From positions 310,001 through 374,000 of the forward strand of contig NZ_SRKZ01000005.1 in the NCBI RefSeq assembly GCF_004745865.1: DNA of 64,000 nucleotides, given 5' to 3'. The notes under the pieces are model-generated. The model ran no database searches. It worked only from the letters and a program-made list of their open reading frames with translations, and was not told the DNA's origin. The stretch is from Hymenobacter wooponensis. GTDB lineage: Bacteria > Bacteroidota > Bacteroidia > Cytophagales > Hymenobacteraceae. The position numbers and the translations under genes were made by a program. Of this stretch, positions 9,613-18,565 are shown one piece after another (position 1 is the stretch's first letter; every line of letters begins with the position of its first letter).

Positions 9613-12114
9613 CTAGTTTACTTCAACGCTGGGGCCTACTGCAGCCACCGGCTCATCCCGTACCACTAGCTTGATAGGATGCGCTACTTTCTCTTGCAAC
9701 AGGGCTACCTCCAGCACATCATCCACCCGATCGGCGTAATGGATATTGAGGTCTTTGAGATACTCAGCCGGGATTTCGTTGATATCCTTGCGGTTCTTAT
9801 GGCAGAGGATGATATTCTTGATACCTGCGCGCTTAGCAGCTAATATCTTCTCCTTAATACCACCTACCGGCAAGACCTTACCACGCAGCGTTATTTCACC
9901 CGTCATGGCCAAATGACTCTGGATTTTGCGCTGAGTAAATACAGAGGCAATGCTGGTGAAAATGGCGATACCGGCACTGGGCCCGTCCTTGGGCACAGCA
10001 CCTTCCGGGAAGTGAATGTGCAAGTCGTACTGGTCAAAGAGTCGGTAGTCGATGTCCAGTTCTTCGGCACGACTCCGCAGGTAAGACAGAGCCGTAATAG
10101 CCGATTCCTTCATCACGTCGCCGAGCTGGCCGGAAAGCGTGAGCTTGCCACGGCCGCGGCTCAAGAGGCTTTCAATAAAGAGTATGTCGCCGCCTACCGA
10201 AGTCCACGCTAGGCCAGTCACAACGCCCGCAGTTTCGTTATCCTGGTACAAGTCCCGGTCGAAAATGGCAGCACCTAAAATACGTGAGACGTCTTTGGGC
10301 TCCAAGGTAGTAGGGTAGGCCTCTTTCATAGCCTTGCTCTTGGCCAAATTGCGTACTACACCACCCAGCTTACGCTCCAAGCTCCGCACCCCCGATTCGC
10401 GGGTGTAATCATCAATTACCCGCTGCAGGGCTCCATTTGTGATGGTAGCATCTTTTGGGCCTAGGCCATGCTCCTGCAGTAGTTTAGGCCACAGGTGCTT
10501 CTTAGCAATCTGCGTTTTCTCCTCTAGAGTATAGCCCGTCAGATCAATGATTTCCATCCGGTCGCGCAGAGCGGGCTGAATGGTTTCCAGAGAGTTGGCC
10601 GTGGCGATGAATAGGACCTTCGAGAGGTCATACTCTACCTCCAGGTAATTATCGGTGAAGGTAGAGTTCTGCTCGGGGTCCAGCACTTCTAGAAGCGCCG
10701 ACGATGGGTCGCCGCGGAAGTCAGAAGTTAGCTTGTCAATCTCGTCGAGCACGATAACCGGGTTCGAAGCCCCAGCCTTCTTGATCTGTGAGATGATGCG
10801 GCCCGGCATGGCGCCCACGTAGGTTTTGCGGTGGCCCCGGATTTCAGCCTCATCGCGCACTCCACCCAAGCTCATGCGCACATATTTGCGCCCCAAGGCC
10901 TTGGCCACGGAACGACCCAAGCTGGTTTTACCTACGCCGGGCGGGCCGTAGAGGCACAAGATAGGCGCCTTCATGTCCTGCTTCAGCTTAAGCACGGCCA
11001 AGTATTCAATAATACGCTCTTTGACCTTCTCTAGGCCATAATGGTCATCATCCAGAATCTTCTTGGTGCGCTTCAGGTTGAAATTGTCCTTGGTATACTC
11101 AGCCCACGGCAGATCAAGAAGGAATTCCACGTAGTTCAGGCTTACGGGGTACTCGGCTGCTTGTGGGTTAATGCGCCCCAGTTTATCTAGCTCTTTCTCA
11201 AAATGCTTAGCAACGGTTTCGGGCCACTTTTTGGCTTTGGCCCTCAGACGTAGCTTCTCCACTTCCTGATCTGGCCCATCAAACCCCAGCTCATCCTGCA
11301 GCACCTTAATCTGCTGACGCAGGAAGTAGTCGCGCTGCTGCTGGTCAATATCAGTGTGAACTTTGGTCTGAATTTCGCGCTTGATTTCCAGCAGCTGAAT
11401 TTCACGCATCATCAGCTCCAGCAGCTGCGTGCCGCGCTCTACGCCGTCGTTTATTTCCAGCAGCTTTTGCTTCATGCCTACCTCCACGTTGATGTTGGAA
11501 GACAAGAAGTGCGTCAGGAACGAAGGCGACTCAATATTCTCCAGGGCAAGTTGAGCTTCCTGCGGAATCTCGGGATTGAGCTTGAGCATCTTGGCCGCCG
11601 CATCTTTCAACGACGATACCAAAGCCTTAACTTCTTTGGAGTTTTTGTTCGGGAAGGTTTCCTGGGCATAGCTTACCCGCGCCGTGAGGTAAGGCGTATT
11701 CTGAGTTTCCTCCTCGATTTTAAAGCGCGACTGTCCCTGAATGATAATAGTGGTGTTGCCGTCGGGCAGCACCAGCAGTTTCAGAATCTTAGCCATTGTA
11801 CCGACCTGGTAGAGGTCAGCCAAAGCCGGATCATCACTCTGCACATTCTTTTGGGCCACTACGCCCACAATCTTATTACCGCGGTAGGCTTTGCGAACCA
11901 ACCGTATGCTCTTCTTACGAGTGACCGTAACGGGTAACACCACGCCAGGAAACAACACGGTATTACGAACGGGCAGCAGCGGCAGAATAGCGGGAGAATC
12001 CTCGGGGCTTAACGGCTGATCTGGGTCAGTAGCCACAATGGAAACCACTTCAGCAGGATCATCACTCATCAGCAAAAGGGTAGACAGCGGCGTATTCGGA
12101 TCAGATTGATTCAT
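9613..12114 (-). CDS. lon: Lon ATP-dependent serine protease
   Basis: An 833-residue LonA protease that degrades misfolded and regulatory proteins. The N-terminal LON substrate-recognition domain starts near residue 42 (LPLLPVRNTVLFPGVVLPV). The AAA+ domain has Walker A GPPGVGKTS near residue 390 and Walker B VIVLDEIDKL. The C-terminal protease domain has the catalytic Ser in KDGPSAGIAI and the catalytic Lys in GGIKEKILAAKRAGI. The acidic and proline-rich N-terminal extension (about 40 residues) and the C-terminal tail are modestly longer than the E. coli enzyme. It lies between two type IX secretion-related genes but is likely monocistronic. Confidence 0.97.
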   Translation of the reverse strand: MNQSDPNTPLSTLLLMSDDPAEVVSIVATDPDQPLSPEDSPAILPLLPVRNTVLFPGVVLPVTVTRKKSIRLVRKAYRGNKIVGVVAQKNVQSDDPALADLYQVGTMAKILKLLVLPDGNTTIIIQGQSRFKIEEETQNTPYLTARVSYAQETFPNKNSKEVKALVSSLKDAAAKMLKLNPEIPQEAQLALENIESPSFLTHFLSSNINVEVGMKQKLLEINDGVERGTQLLELMMREIQLLEIKREIQTKVHTDIDQQQRDYFLRQQIKVLQDELGFDGPDQEVEKLRLRAKAKKWPETVAKHFEKELDKLGRINPQAAEYPVSLNYVEFLLDLPWAEYTKDNFNLKRTKKILDDDHYGLEKVKERIIEYLAVLKLKQDMKAPILCLYGPPGVGKTSLGRSVAKALGRKYVRMSLGGVRDEAEIRGHRKTYVGAMPGRIISQIKKAGASNPVIVLDEIDKLTSDFRGDPSSALLEVLDPEQNSTFTDNYLEVEYDLSKVLFIATANSLETIQPALRDRMEIIDLTGYTLEEKTQIAKKHLWPKLLQEHGLGPKDATITNGALQRVIDDYTRESGVRSLERKLGGVVRNLAKSKAMKEAYPTTLEPKDVSRILGAAIFDRDLYQDNETAGVVTGLAWTSVGGDILFIESLLSRGRGKLTLSGQLGDVMKESAITALSYLRSRAEELDIDYRLFDQYDLHIHFPEGAVPKDGPSAGIAIFTSIASVFTQRKIQSHLAMTGEITLRGKVLPVGGIKEKILAAKRAGIKNIILCHKNRKDINEIPAEYLKDLNIHYADRVDDVLEVALLQEKVAHPIKLVVRDEPVAAVGPSVEVN

Positions 12115-12341
12115 GAGCAGGAAGAGCGGAAAGGGAAATAAGGTGCCATTATGACAGCCGAAAGAGCTGGCACCCTTACCCTAAGCAGGATATTCTTTCG
12201 AAGGTAAGGATTCGGCAAGTGCCATGCCACGGTGTAGTAAGGGCATTTCGCAAGACATAAGTTGCCAACCCGGCATGTTGGCTAAGGCGAATCGTCACTT
12301 AATCCGCCTTAAAACAACTGCTATGTGCATCGAAAAATTCC

Positions 12342-12349
12342 TATTTTTG
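12342..12349 (+). promoter_or_regulatory. Candidate minus-7 element for the PorE-like gene
   Basis: TATTTTTG matches the Bacteroidota TAnnTTTG minus-7 consensus and lies 46 bases before the preferred ATG at 12396. No good TTG minus-33 element is visible at the usual spacing, so this is a weak call. Confidence 0.35.
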
Positions 12350-12395
12350 ATCTTCTTTGCGCTGGTATCCCACCGCTCTTGTGCCTACTATTTTT

Positions 12396-14405
12396 ATGCT
12401 TGCCTTTTTTCGCCTGCGCCTATTCTACTTATTACTGTTTCTCCCAGCTGTCACTTGGGCGCAGCAAAAAGGTGGCCTACCAAATTCTCAGCGCAAGCTT
12501 TCGGGCAAGGTGGTACAACGAATGCGCCTACGGCCAGATGCTACTCCCGACTTTCCCAACGTAAACCGAGTTCCTTATTTTCAGGACAAGAAAGCATTAC
12601 GGGATATTCAAAAAGCAGAGAAGCGTAAAAACTGGACGGCGGCCCGCAACCTACTTGATGCCTACGTAGGCCAGTTTGGCATCGAGAACTTTTATAAAAA
12701 CACGAACATGCTCTGGCGCCTAGGTCAGCTCTGGGAAAAAGCGGGGAATGAAAGTCGCGCCAAAGTCTATTATAGCCTCGCGCTAAAGCACCGCCGCCAG
12801 GATCTCAAGAAGGTGCAACTCTATTATGACTCGCTGGAGCAGAAGGATGCCGACTTGTACGTGCCGCTCAAAACGTACTACGACATTGTAGAGTACCGGA
12901 AAAATATTGCGACGTTCCGGCCCCCGAAAGGGGTCTATACCTCCATGGGCGACGTCATTAACTCTTCCTCCGAGGATTACGGCCCCACGCTCAGTGCCGA
13001 TGCTGATCAGCTGATCTTTACTTCCAAGCGCAAACGCCGGGGCATCAACAACGTGGTTGATGAGGACTTGTATACCGCTCGGTTTGAGAACGGCGTCTGG
13101 ACGGAGGCCGAGGCACTTCCTAAGCCTATCAACTCTCCTTATAACGAGGGATCGGCCTGCATCAGCAAGGATGGCAAAACGCTCTACTTTGCGCGGTGCG
13201 AGTGCCCCACTTGCCACGGCAACTGCGACCTGTACGTTTCTACCTTCAAGGATGGACAGTGGTCGATGCCGAAAAGCTTGGGCGCTAACGTCAATTCTAC
13301 CGCCTGGGATTCGCAGCCTACCCTCTCACCGGGCGAGGATACCCTGTACTTCGCCTCTGACCGCCTAGGCGGCTTTGGCCTCTCGGATATCTGGTATACC
13401 GTAAAGCAGAAGAATGGGCAATGGAGCCGGGCGCTAAACATGGGGCCTACCGTAAACACGCGGGAGAGCGAGGTAAGCCCGTTTTATCACCCGCTCTACC
13501 ACGTATTGTATTTCTCCTCACGAGGGCAGCTTCTGAACTTCGGAGACTTTGACATCTATAAGACGTACCGGGTGCGAGGGCGCTGGCAGGAACCAATTAA
13601 CATTGGTCCGTTGGTAAATGGTAAAGGCTCAGAGTATTATTTCACCATTGATGCCGATTCCAAGAGCTTATATTATGCCCGCTCGGAGGAAAAGGACATG
13701 AAAAACCTGGACCTTTTCTCTTTCCCGCTGCCAATGGAGGCGCAGCCGCTGGCTACCACGCACGTAGAAGGCTCCCTAATCGACTCAGTCAGCAGCAAGC
13801 CGCTTAATGGCATCGTTAGCATTATTGACACAGATAACGGCATTGAGGTAGCCAGCAAATATCTGCGCGATGATGGCTCTTTTGATTTCGATTTGATTGA
13901 AGGCTCGCACTACGTGATGCTTATTCAAAGCCCCGACTTCTTTAGCGTGGAAAAAAGCTTTGCTCTGCAGGGTGACACGGTGATGAAGTTGATGACTAAT
14001 TCTATCGACTACCGAATTCCGCTTGTCTTTAAGAACATTGAGTTTGATCAGGATAAGGCGACCATTCGGGCCAGCATGCAACCTATCCTGGATCGTATTG
14101 CCGTGTTCATGGTAGACCACCCCACGTTCCGCCTCAGCATTTCCGGCCACACCGACTCGAAAGGCGACCCTGATTTCAACATGACCCTATCTCAGGACCG
14201 GGCCGAAGCCATCCGACGCTACATTGAACAAAAGGGCAAGCTTAAGCCCAACCGCATTGAGAGCATGGGCTACGGCAGTACGCAGCCACTCAAGGAGGAA
14301 GCTACCGCCGAGGATGCCCGCACCAACCGGCGCGTTGAATTCCGCTTAATCAAGCCTGAAGGTGATACCGGCGGCAAAAAGGATGCTGGTGGTACTGGTT
14401 GGTAG
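12396..14405 (+). CDS. PorE-like protein: TPR, beta-propeller, CRD and OmpA domains
   Basis: The ATG at 12396 is chosen because it gives a signal peptide ending AVTWAQ; product 669 residues. Order of parts: a helical TPR-like region (about 45-125), WD40/PD40-type propeller blades (GPTLSADADQLIFTS, SACISKDGKTLYFAR, QPTLSPGEDTLYFASDRL, VSPFYHPLYHVLYFSSRG), a carboxypeptidase-regulatory-like domain beginning HVEGSLIDSVSSKPL, and a C-terminal OmpA domain with IEFDQDKATIR, ISGHTDSKGD and NRRVEFRL. This domain order is that of PorE, the periplasmic component of the type IX secretion system that binds peptidoglycan. PorE of Porphyromonas is a lipoprotein; here no lipobox Cys is seen. The ECPTCHGNC cluster in the propeller is unusual. 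Confidence 0.85.
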   Translation: MLAFFRLRLFYLLLFLPAVTWAQQKGGLPNSQRKLSGKVVQRMRLRPDATPDFPNVNRVPYFQDKKALRDIQKAEKRKNWTAARNLLDAYVGQFGIENFYKNTNMLWRLGQLWEKAGNESRAKVYYSLALKHRRQDLKKVQLYYDSLEQKDADLYVPLKTYYDIVEYRKNIATFRPPKGVYTSMGDVINSSSEDYGPTLSADADQLIFTSKRKRRGINNVVDEDLYTARFENGVWTEAEALPKPINSPYNEGSACISKDGKTLYFARCECPTCHGNCDLYVSTFKDGQWSMPKSLGANVNSTAWDSQPTLSPGEDTLYFASDRLGGFGLSDIWYTVKQKNGQWSRALNMGPTVNTRESEVSPFYHPLYHVLYFSSRGQLLNFGDFDIYKTYRVRGRWQEPINIGPLVNGKGSEYYFTIDADSKSLYYARSEEKDMKNLDLFSFPLPMEAQPLATTHVEGSLIDSVSSKPLNGIVSIIDTDNGIEVASKYLRDDGSFDFDLIEGSHYVMLIQSPDFFSVEKSFALQGDTVMKLMTNSIDYRIPLVFKNIEFDQDKATIRASMQPILDRIAVFMVDHPTFRLSISGHTDSKGDPDFNMTLSQDRAEAIRRYIEQKGKLKPNRIESMGYGSTQPLKEEATAEDARTNRRVEFRLIKPEGDTGGKKDAGGTGW

Positions 14406-14461
14406 GCCTCTTTTGGTAACTGCGAGTAGTGCGAAGCCATTTCTTCATTCTCAATAACAGG

Positions 14462-14523
14462 CTTGACCTAAGTAAAAGCCCTTACTTCCCACTGGGGGAG
14501 TAAGGGCTTTTACTTAGGTCAAG
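14462..14523. terminator. Long bidirectional terminator
   Basis: A perfect 25-bp stem (14462-14486 with 14499-14523), extended inward by four more pairs to an ACTG loop. It lies between the convergent PorE-like gene and the DUF6702 gene, and serves both. Confidence 0.88.
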
Positions 14524-14588
14524 GTTCTGCGCTCAGTTATGGAAGAATTACCTCGGCGTACTTCCTGGCACTAACAGAACAGGTATAG

Positions 14589-15089
14589 TTACCACTTCAG
14601 CTGCTGCTGCTCCTGTCCGCTGCGGAACAGCAAGCTTTGCTTCTGGCCGGCAGCTTCTAGATTAACAATATTCATCTGATCTGGAAATACATCGAGTAGC
14701 AGCTTATTACGTAGAGAAACCCCTTGGACTGGCCTAGCAAGCTTAGCAGTGAAATATACCCAGTGTGAATCATGCTCGTGCTGAATACCCACCAGCGTTA
14801 ATGGCAGCACTTCGCCGGGCTTGGTGCTAAACTCAATAGACCGTCGGACCAGTTGCAATACCAGCGCGTTTACCTGCTCCTTAGGGGACTTGTCCAGGCT
14901 GATACCGGTTGACTGGCCTACAGACAGCGCCTTCTCGAAATCGTCGCTGAAGAGCTTCAGGGCTATTTCTAGTTGCAGCTTCTGTGGGTTATAGCGCAAC
15001 TCCATAATGCTCGCGTGGTATGCGTGCGCCCAAGCCACTAGGCTCAGCAGCAGGGTCACTGGAAGCAACAAGAAAATTCGACGAGACAT
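14589..15089 (-). CDS. DUF6702 family secreted protein
   Basis: The ATG at 15089 gives MSRRIFLLLPVTLLLSLVAWAHA, a clear signal peptide, so it is preferred over the upstream start at 15122; product 166 residues. The mature part begins YHASIMELRYNPQKLQLEIALKLFSDDFE, the pattern of the DUF6702 family found across Bacteroidota (a histidine, a beta-strand, and the F-DDFE motif). Function is unknown; the protein is probably periplasmic. It lies downstream of rseP in the same orientation, with a 168-base gap. Confidence 0.75.
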   Translation of the reverse strand: MSRRIFLLLPVTLLLSLVAWAHAYHASIMELRYNPQKLQLEIALKLFSDDFEKALSVGQSTGISLDKSPKEQVNALVLQLVRRSIEFSTKPGEVLPLTLVGIQHEHDSHWVYFTAKLARPVQGVSLRNKLLLDVFPDQMNIVNLEAAGQKQSLLFRSGQEQQQLKW

Positions 15090-15123
15090 GGGAAAGGAAT
15101 GGCTGAAAGTGACAGAATACACA

Positions 15124-15242
15124 GGACCTTCCTGCGCTAGCCACTGCCGTTCTGGTAGAACGACTATCGTGCCAGCGTAAGAAGGTCCGGGTAGAAATCA
15201 GTTGTCGGTTATGAGTTGTGGGGCAACATACTCACCACAACT
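15124..15242 (-). other. Structured gap between rseP and the DUF6702 gene
   Basis: Two small inverted repeats are visible: GGACCTTC/GAAGGTCC at 15124-15131 and 15181-15188, and AGTTGTGG/CCACAACT at 15214-15221 and 15235-15242. The second lies just after the rseP stop and may be a weak terminator. Confidence 0.35.
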
Positions 15243-15256
15243 AGCAACGTACTGGC

Positions 15257-16588
15257 CTAGAAGTGGAAAATGGTTTTGAACAGACCATTGCCTAGCACAA
15301 ACACCATCAGCATCAGAATGAGGGCCATGCCTACTTTCTGAGCACCTTCCAGGAATTTATCGGAAGGCTTGCGGCCAGCAATCATTTCGTAGAGTAGGAA
15401 GATGACGTGGCCACCATCGAGGGCTGGAATGGGCAACAGGTTCATAAAGGCCAGCACCATAGACAGCATGCCGGTGAGCGTCCAGAAGCGCAGCCAATCC
15501 CACTTGCCACCGTATTGCTGGGCAATTTCAATAGGGCCGCCCAAGGATTTACGCAGGGAAGCCTGACCGCTGAAAATCTTACCGAAAGCCTTCATTTGGG
15601 TGGTTACCACGCCAAATGCTTGCTTAGTACCAGCCGGAATAGACTCAACAAGGCCGTAATGCCGGGTAGCATAGTTGAGCAAGGATTTTGGCTTGAAACC
15701 AATTTTGCCATCGTCGTCAACTTCAACCGTTAGCGAAACAGGCTGACCGGCACGTTCTACCTGTACTATTGTGGGCTTGCCAGCGTGGTCTTTTAGGGCT
15801 TTCTGCAACTCCGGGAAGAACTGAATCTTCTGACCAGCTACCTGCATTACCCGGTCGTTGGGCTGGAGACCAGCCTTAGCAGCGGGGCTGTTACTTACTA
15901 CTTCATCTACCACGAAGGGGTCAAGGGGCAGCACGAAAGCCGCCTGGCCTTCGTCGGAGAGGCGGTCCATGAAGTTGTTGGGCACCGGAATGTCCACGAT
16001 TTGCCCACTGCGGTCGACAGTGTAGTAGGCGTTATTGCCGAGTACTACCTCGGGGCTATATACGTCATTGAACTCCGTGAAAGGGCGACCGTTGATCTTC
16101 ACGATCTTGTCGCCATTCTGAAAGCCAATTTCCTTACCCAGCTCGTTGGGCACTATGCCATAGCGCACTTCCGAGGCGGGCAGGTAGCTTTCACCGTACT
16201 TGAACGTCAGGAGGGAAAAGATAACGATACCCGTGATGACGTTCATGATGATGCCGCCCAGCATCACGATGAGGCGCTGCCAAGCTGGCTTAGCGCGGAA
16301 CTCGTTGGGTTGGGGCTCTGCAGCCAGCGTTTCGGCGTCTTGCGTTTCGTCGATCATGCCGTGAATGGCCACGTAGCCACCCAGCGGGAACCAGCCCAGG
16401 CCGTACTCCGTCTCGCCAATCTTCTTTTTGAAGAGGGCGAAGTTCATCACGCCAGGCAGTGGAAACAGGAAGTCGAAAAAGATGTAAAACTTATCGACGC
16501 GGATCTTGAAGTATTTGGCAGTTGCAAAGTGTCCGAACTCGTGCAGACCAACCAGAATGGAAAGGCCCAGCAGCATCTGCCCGGCCAT
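15257..16588 (-). CDS. rseP: RseP/site-2 protease family zinc metalloprotease
   Basis: The ATG at 16588 is preferred to a TTG at 16603; product 443 residues. The zinc motif HEFGH is at residues 16-20 in the first membrane segment. The second part of the active site, NLLPIPALDGG, lies near residue 393 between C-terminal membrane segments. Two PDZ domains lie between (GIVPNELGKEIGFQNGDKIV and SNSPAAKAGLQPNDRVMQVA). Intramembrane proteases of this family cut anti-sigma factors or leader peptides. An upstream dxr gene in the same orientation is the usual neighbour of rseP in bacteria. The 154-base gap suggests either readthrough or its own promoter. Confidence 0.95.
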   Translation of the reverse strand: MAGQMLLGLSILVGLHEFGHFATAKYFKIRVDKFYIFFDFLFPLPGVMNFALFKKKIGETEYGLGWFPLGGYVAIHGMIDETQDAETLAAEPQPNEFRAKPAWQRLIVMLGGIIMNVITGIVIFSLLTFKYGESYLPASEVRYGIVPNELGKEIGFQNGDKIVKINGRPFTEFNDVYSPEVVLGNNAYYTVDRSGQIVDIPVPNNFMDRLSDEGQAAFVLPLDPFVVDEVVSNSPAAKAGLQPNDRVMQVAGQKIQFFPELQKALKDHAGKPTIVQVERAGQPVSLTVEVDDDGKIGFKPKSLLNYATRHYGLVESIPAGTKQAFGVVTTQMKAFGKIFSGQASLRKSLGGPIEIAQQYGGKWDWLRFWTLTGMLSMVLAFMNLLPIPALDGGHVIFLLYEMIAGRKPSDKFLEGAQKVGMALILMLMVFVLGNGLFKTIFHF

Positions 16589-16741
16589 GATTAATCCTTC
16601 CAAAGAGAGTAGAGTATTAGGTGATTAGTAGGTACTGACTTCCGATGGTAAACTCAGGAAGCCAGCGCGTAAAGGACAGGTACACAAACAACGCACCGAA
16701 AGGCGTTGGCGTGCCCCAAGCGGAACATTTCGGCCAGGGTG

Positions 16742-17914
16742 TCAGGAGAGGCCTACCAGCTCCTGCGCAATTCGGCGCGTTTCGCGGTCAGTTTCCACAT
16801 AGTCATCGAGGCTCGGAGCGGCAAGGTACGAAACCCGTGCGAGGCTGGTTTCTACCACATCCGACATTTCCAGGAAGCCAATCTCATCGCGCAGAAACGC
16901 TGCTACCGCAATTTCATTGGCCGCATTCAGGATACAGGGCGCGTTACCGGCCCGGCCCATGGCCTCAAATGCCAGGGCCAGGTTGCGGAAGGCGCTGGTA
17001 TCGGCCTGCTCAAAGGTGAGCTGGGGATAGTCGAGAAAGGAAAAACGTGGGAAGGCATTGGCCAAGCGCTGCGGATAGCCCAGCGCGTACTGAATGGGCA
17101 GCTTCATGTCGGGGAGGCCCAGCTGCGCTTTCAGAGAGCCATCCTCGAACTGCACTAGCGAGTGAATGATGCTTTGCGGGTGCACTACCACCTCAATCTG
17201 GTCGTTGCGCAAACCGAAAAGCCATTTGGCTTCAATCACTTCCAGGCCCTTGTTCATGAGCGAGGCCGAGTCGATGGTAATTTTGGCGCCCATGTCCCAA
17301 TTAGGATGCTTGAGCGCCTGAGCCTTGGTTACCTGGGCCAGCTGCGCCCGGTTGCGCCCCCGGAACGGACCACCCGAGGCGGTAAGGATAATCTTCTCAA
17401 TGGGGTTCTGCTCCTCCCCTATCAAGCATTGGAAAATGGCCGAGTGCTCCGAGTCGACGGGGTATAGGCCTACGCCGTGCTCCTTTACCAGCTCAGTAAT
17501 CAGTTGCCCCGCTACAACCAGAGTTTCCTTATTAGCCAGGGCAATGGTTTTGCCGGCCCGAATGGCGCGCACCGTGGGTAGCAGCCCCGCGTAGCCTACC
17601 ATGGCGGTAAGCACTACGTCGGCATCGTCGCGGCCAGCCACATCGGCGAGGGCAGCAGCGCCAGCCAGCACTTCGGTTTCGGGTTGCGAGGCCAGCGCGG
17701 CCTTAACGGTTTCGTACTTGCTCTCATCGCCGATAACCACGGCGGCGGGCCGAAACTCCTGAGCCTGCTGAATGAGCAGATCGGCATTGGAATGAGCCGA
17801 AAGAGCTGTGACGGTGAATTTGCCGGGCTGGCTGCGGATTACATCAAGGGCTTGGGTACCAATGGAGCCAGTGGAGCCGAGGAGGGTAACGCGTTTGGGA
17901 AAGGAATCGGGCAT
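16742..17914 (-). CDS. dxr: 1-deoxy-D-xylulose-5-phosphate reductoisomerase
   Basis: A 390-residue enzyme that makes 2-C-methyl-D-erythritol 4-phosphate from DXP with NADPH in the MEP isoprenoid pathway. The NADPH-binding start is TLLGSTGSIGTQALDVI. Metal and substrate residues are in PVDSEHSAIFQCL, TASGGPFRG, HPNWDMGAKITIDSASLMNK and VHPQSIIHS. Length is normal. The minus-7 element at 17938-17945 lies 24 bases before the ATG. rseP follows downstream. Confidence 0.97.
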   Translation of the reverse strand: MPDSFPKRVTLLGSTGSIGTQALDVIRSQPGKFTVTALSAHSNADLLIQQAQEFRPAAVVIGDESKYETVKAALASQPETEVLAGAAALADVAGRDDADVVLTAMVGYAGLLPTVRAIRAGKTIALANKETLVVAGQLITELVKEHGVGLYPVDSEHSAIFQCLIGEEQNPIEKIILTASGGPFRGRNRAQLAQVTKAQALKHPNWDMGAKITIDSASLMNKGLEVIEAKWLFGLRNDQIEVVVHPQSIIHSLVQFEDGSLKAQLGLPDMKLPIQYALGYPQRLANAFPRFSFLDYPQLTFEQADTSAFRNLALAFEAMGRAGNAPCILNAANEIAVAAFLRDEIGFLEMSDVVETSLARVSYLAAPSLDDYVETDRETRRIAQELVGLS

Positions 17915-17937
17915 ACGGGAATGGGAACTACCTCAAA

Positions 17938-17945
17938 CAAAGGTA
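17938..17945 (-). promoter_or_regulatory. Minus-7 element upstream of dxr
   Basis: Read leftwards, these bases are TACCTTTG, an exact TAnnTTTG match, 24 bases before the dxr start codon. A TTG minus-33 element at normal spacing is not obvious. Confidence 0.5.
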
Positions 17946-18009
17946 GTGCAATGCGGGCGGCATTTCTGGCCGACTTAGCGCGGCTTTTCAGTGGGTGGCC
18001 TACTTGACT

Positions 18010-18474
18010 TTATTGGATAGCCAGTATTTGCACGGGCTTGCCATTAAACACCACTTGCTCCCCAGCCCGCTTACCCGCTAGCGCCGCCGCTACGGGTGCG
18101 GCCGGTGATACGGCGAAGTAATCTAGGCCACCCACGGTAAGTTTGCCGGCGCTAATACTGATGTAGAAGTGGCCTAGGCTGGTCCGGACCAGGGCGCCGG
18201 GGCGCACGGTGTCGCAAGGTAGCTCGGGGTTGATGCGGGCCAGCTCGCCTTGCAGTTGCTGGGCCTGATGGAGTTGCACGGTATTTCGGTCGCGCTCATT
18301 CTGGGCCATGGCGCGGCCGGTTTCGTACTTGTCGCCGGCGCTGCTCTTGGTTTCGGAGTTGGCCGATTCCTGCGCGGCCTGAATGGCGGCTTGGCAGGCG
18401 TCAATGCGCTCCTGCGCGTAGGCCAGGCAGGCGGCATGGAGTTGGGGTTTGATTAGCTGGTCTGGGCCTGCCAT
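18010..18474 (-). CDS. GreA/GreB family elongation factor-like protein
   Basis: A 154-residue protein. Residues about 10-80 are helical and charged (coiled-coil-like, with LAYAQERIDACQAAIQAAQE and NERDRNTVQLHQAQQLQGEL). Residues about 85-154 end with AAPVAAALAGKRAGEQVVFN and PVQILAI, matching the C-terminal FKBP-like domain of GreA/GreB. Gre factors enter the RNA polymerase secondary channel to rescue backtracked complexes. The usual acidic tip of the coiled coil is not obvious here, so cleavage activity is uncertain. It might instead be a Gre-fold regulator such as Rnk or Gfh. Confidence 0.7.
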   Translation of the reverse strand: MAGPDQLIKPQLHAACLAYAQERIDACQAAIQAAQESANSETKSSAGDKYETGRAMAQNERDRNTVQLHQAQQLQGELARINPELPCDTVRPGALVRTSLGHFYISISAGKLTVGGLDYFAVSPAAPVAAALAGKRAGEQVVFNGKPVQILAIQ

Positions 18475-18565
18475 AGTAGTTCAGAATCGTTTTCGACTTG
18501 CCAAGATAGCAAGAGGTGGCCTAGCAGGTTGACAAGGGATATTCCCTACTCATAGGGTTAGCCTT

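Noticed and set aside
11356..11937. Open frame opposite lon
   Set aside because: Shadow frame over the well-conserved lon N-terminal domain.
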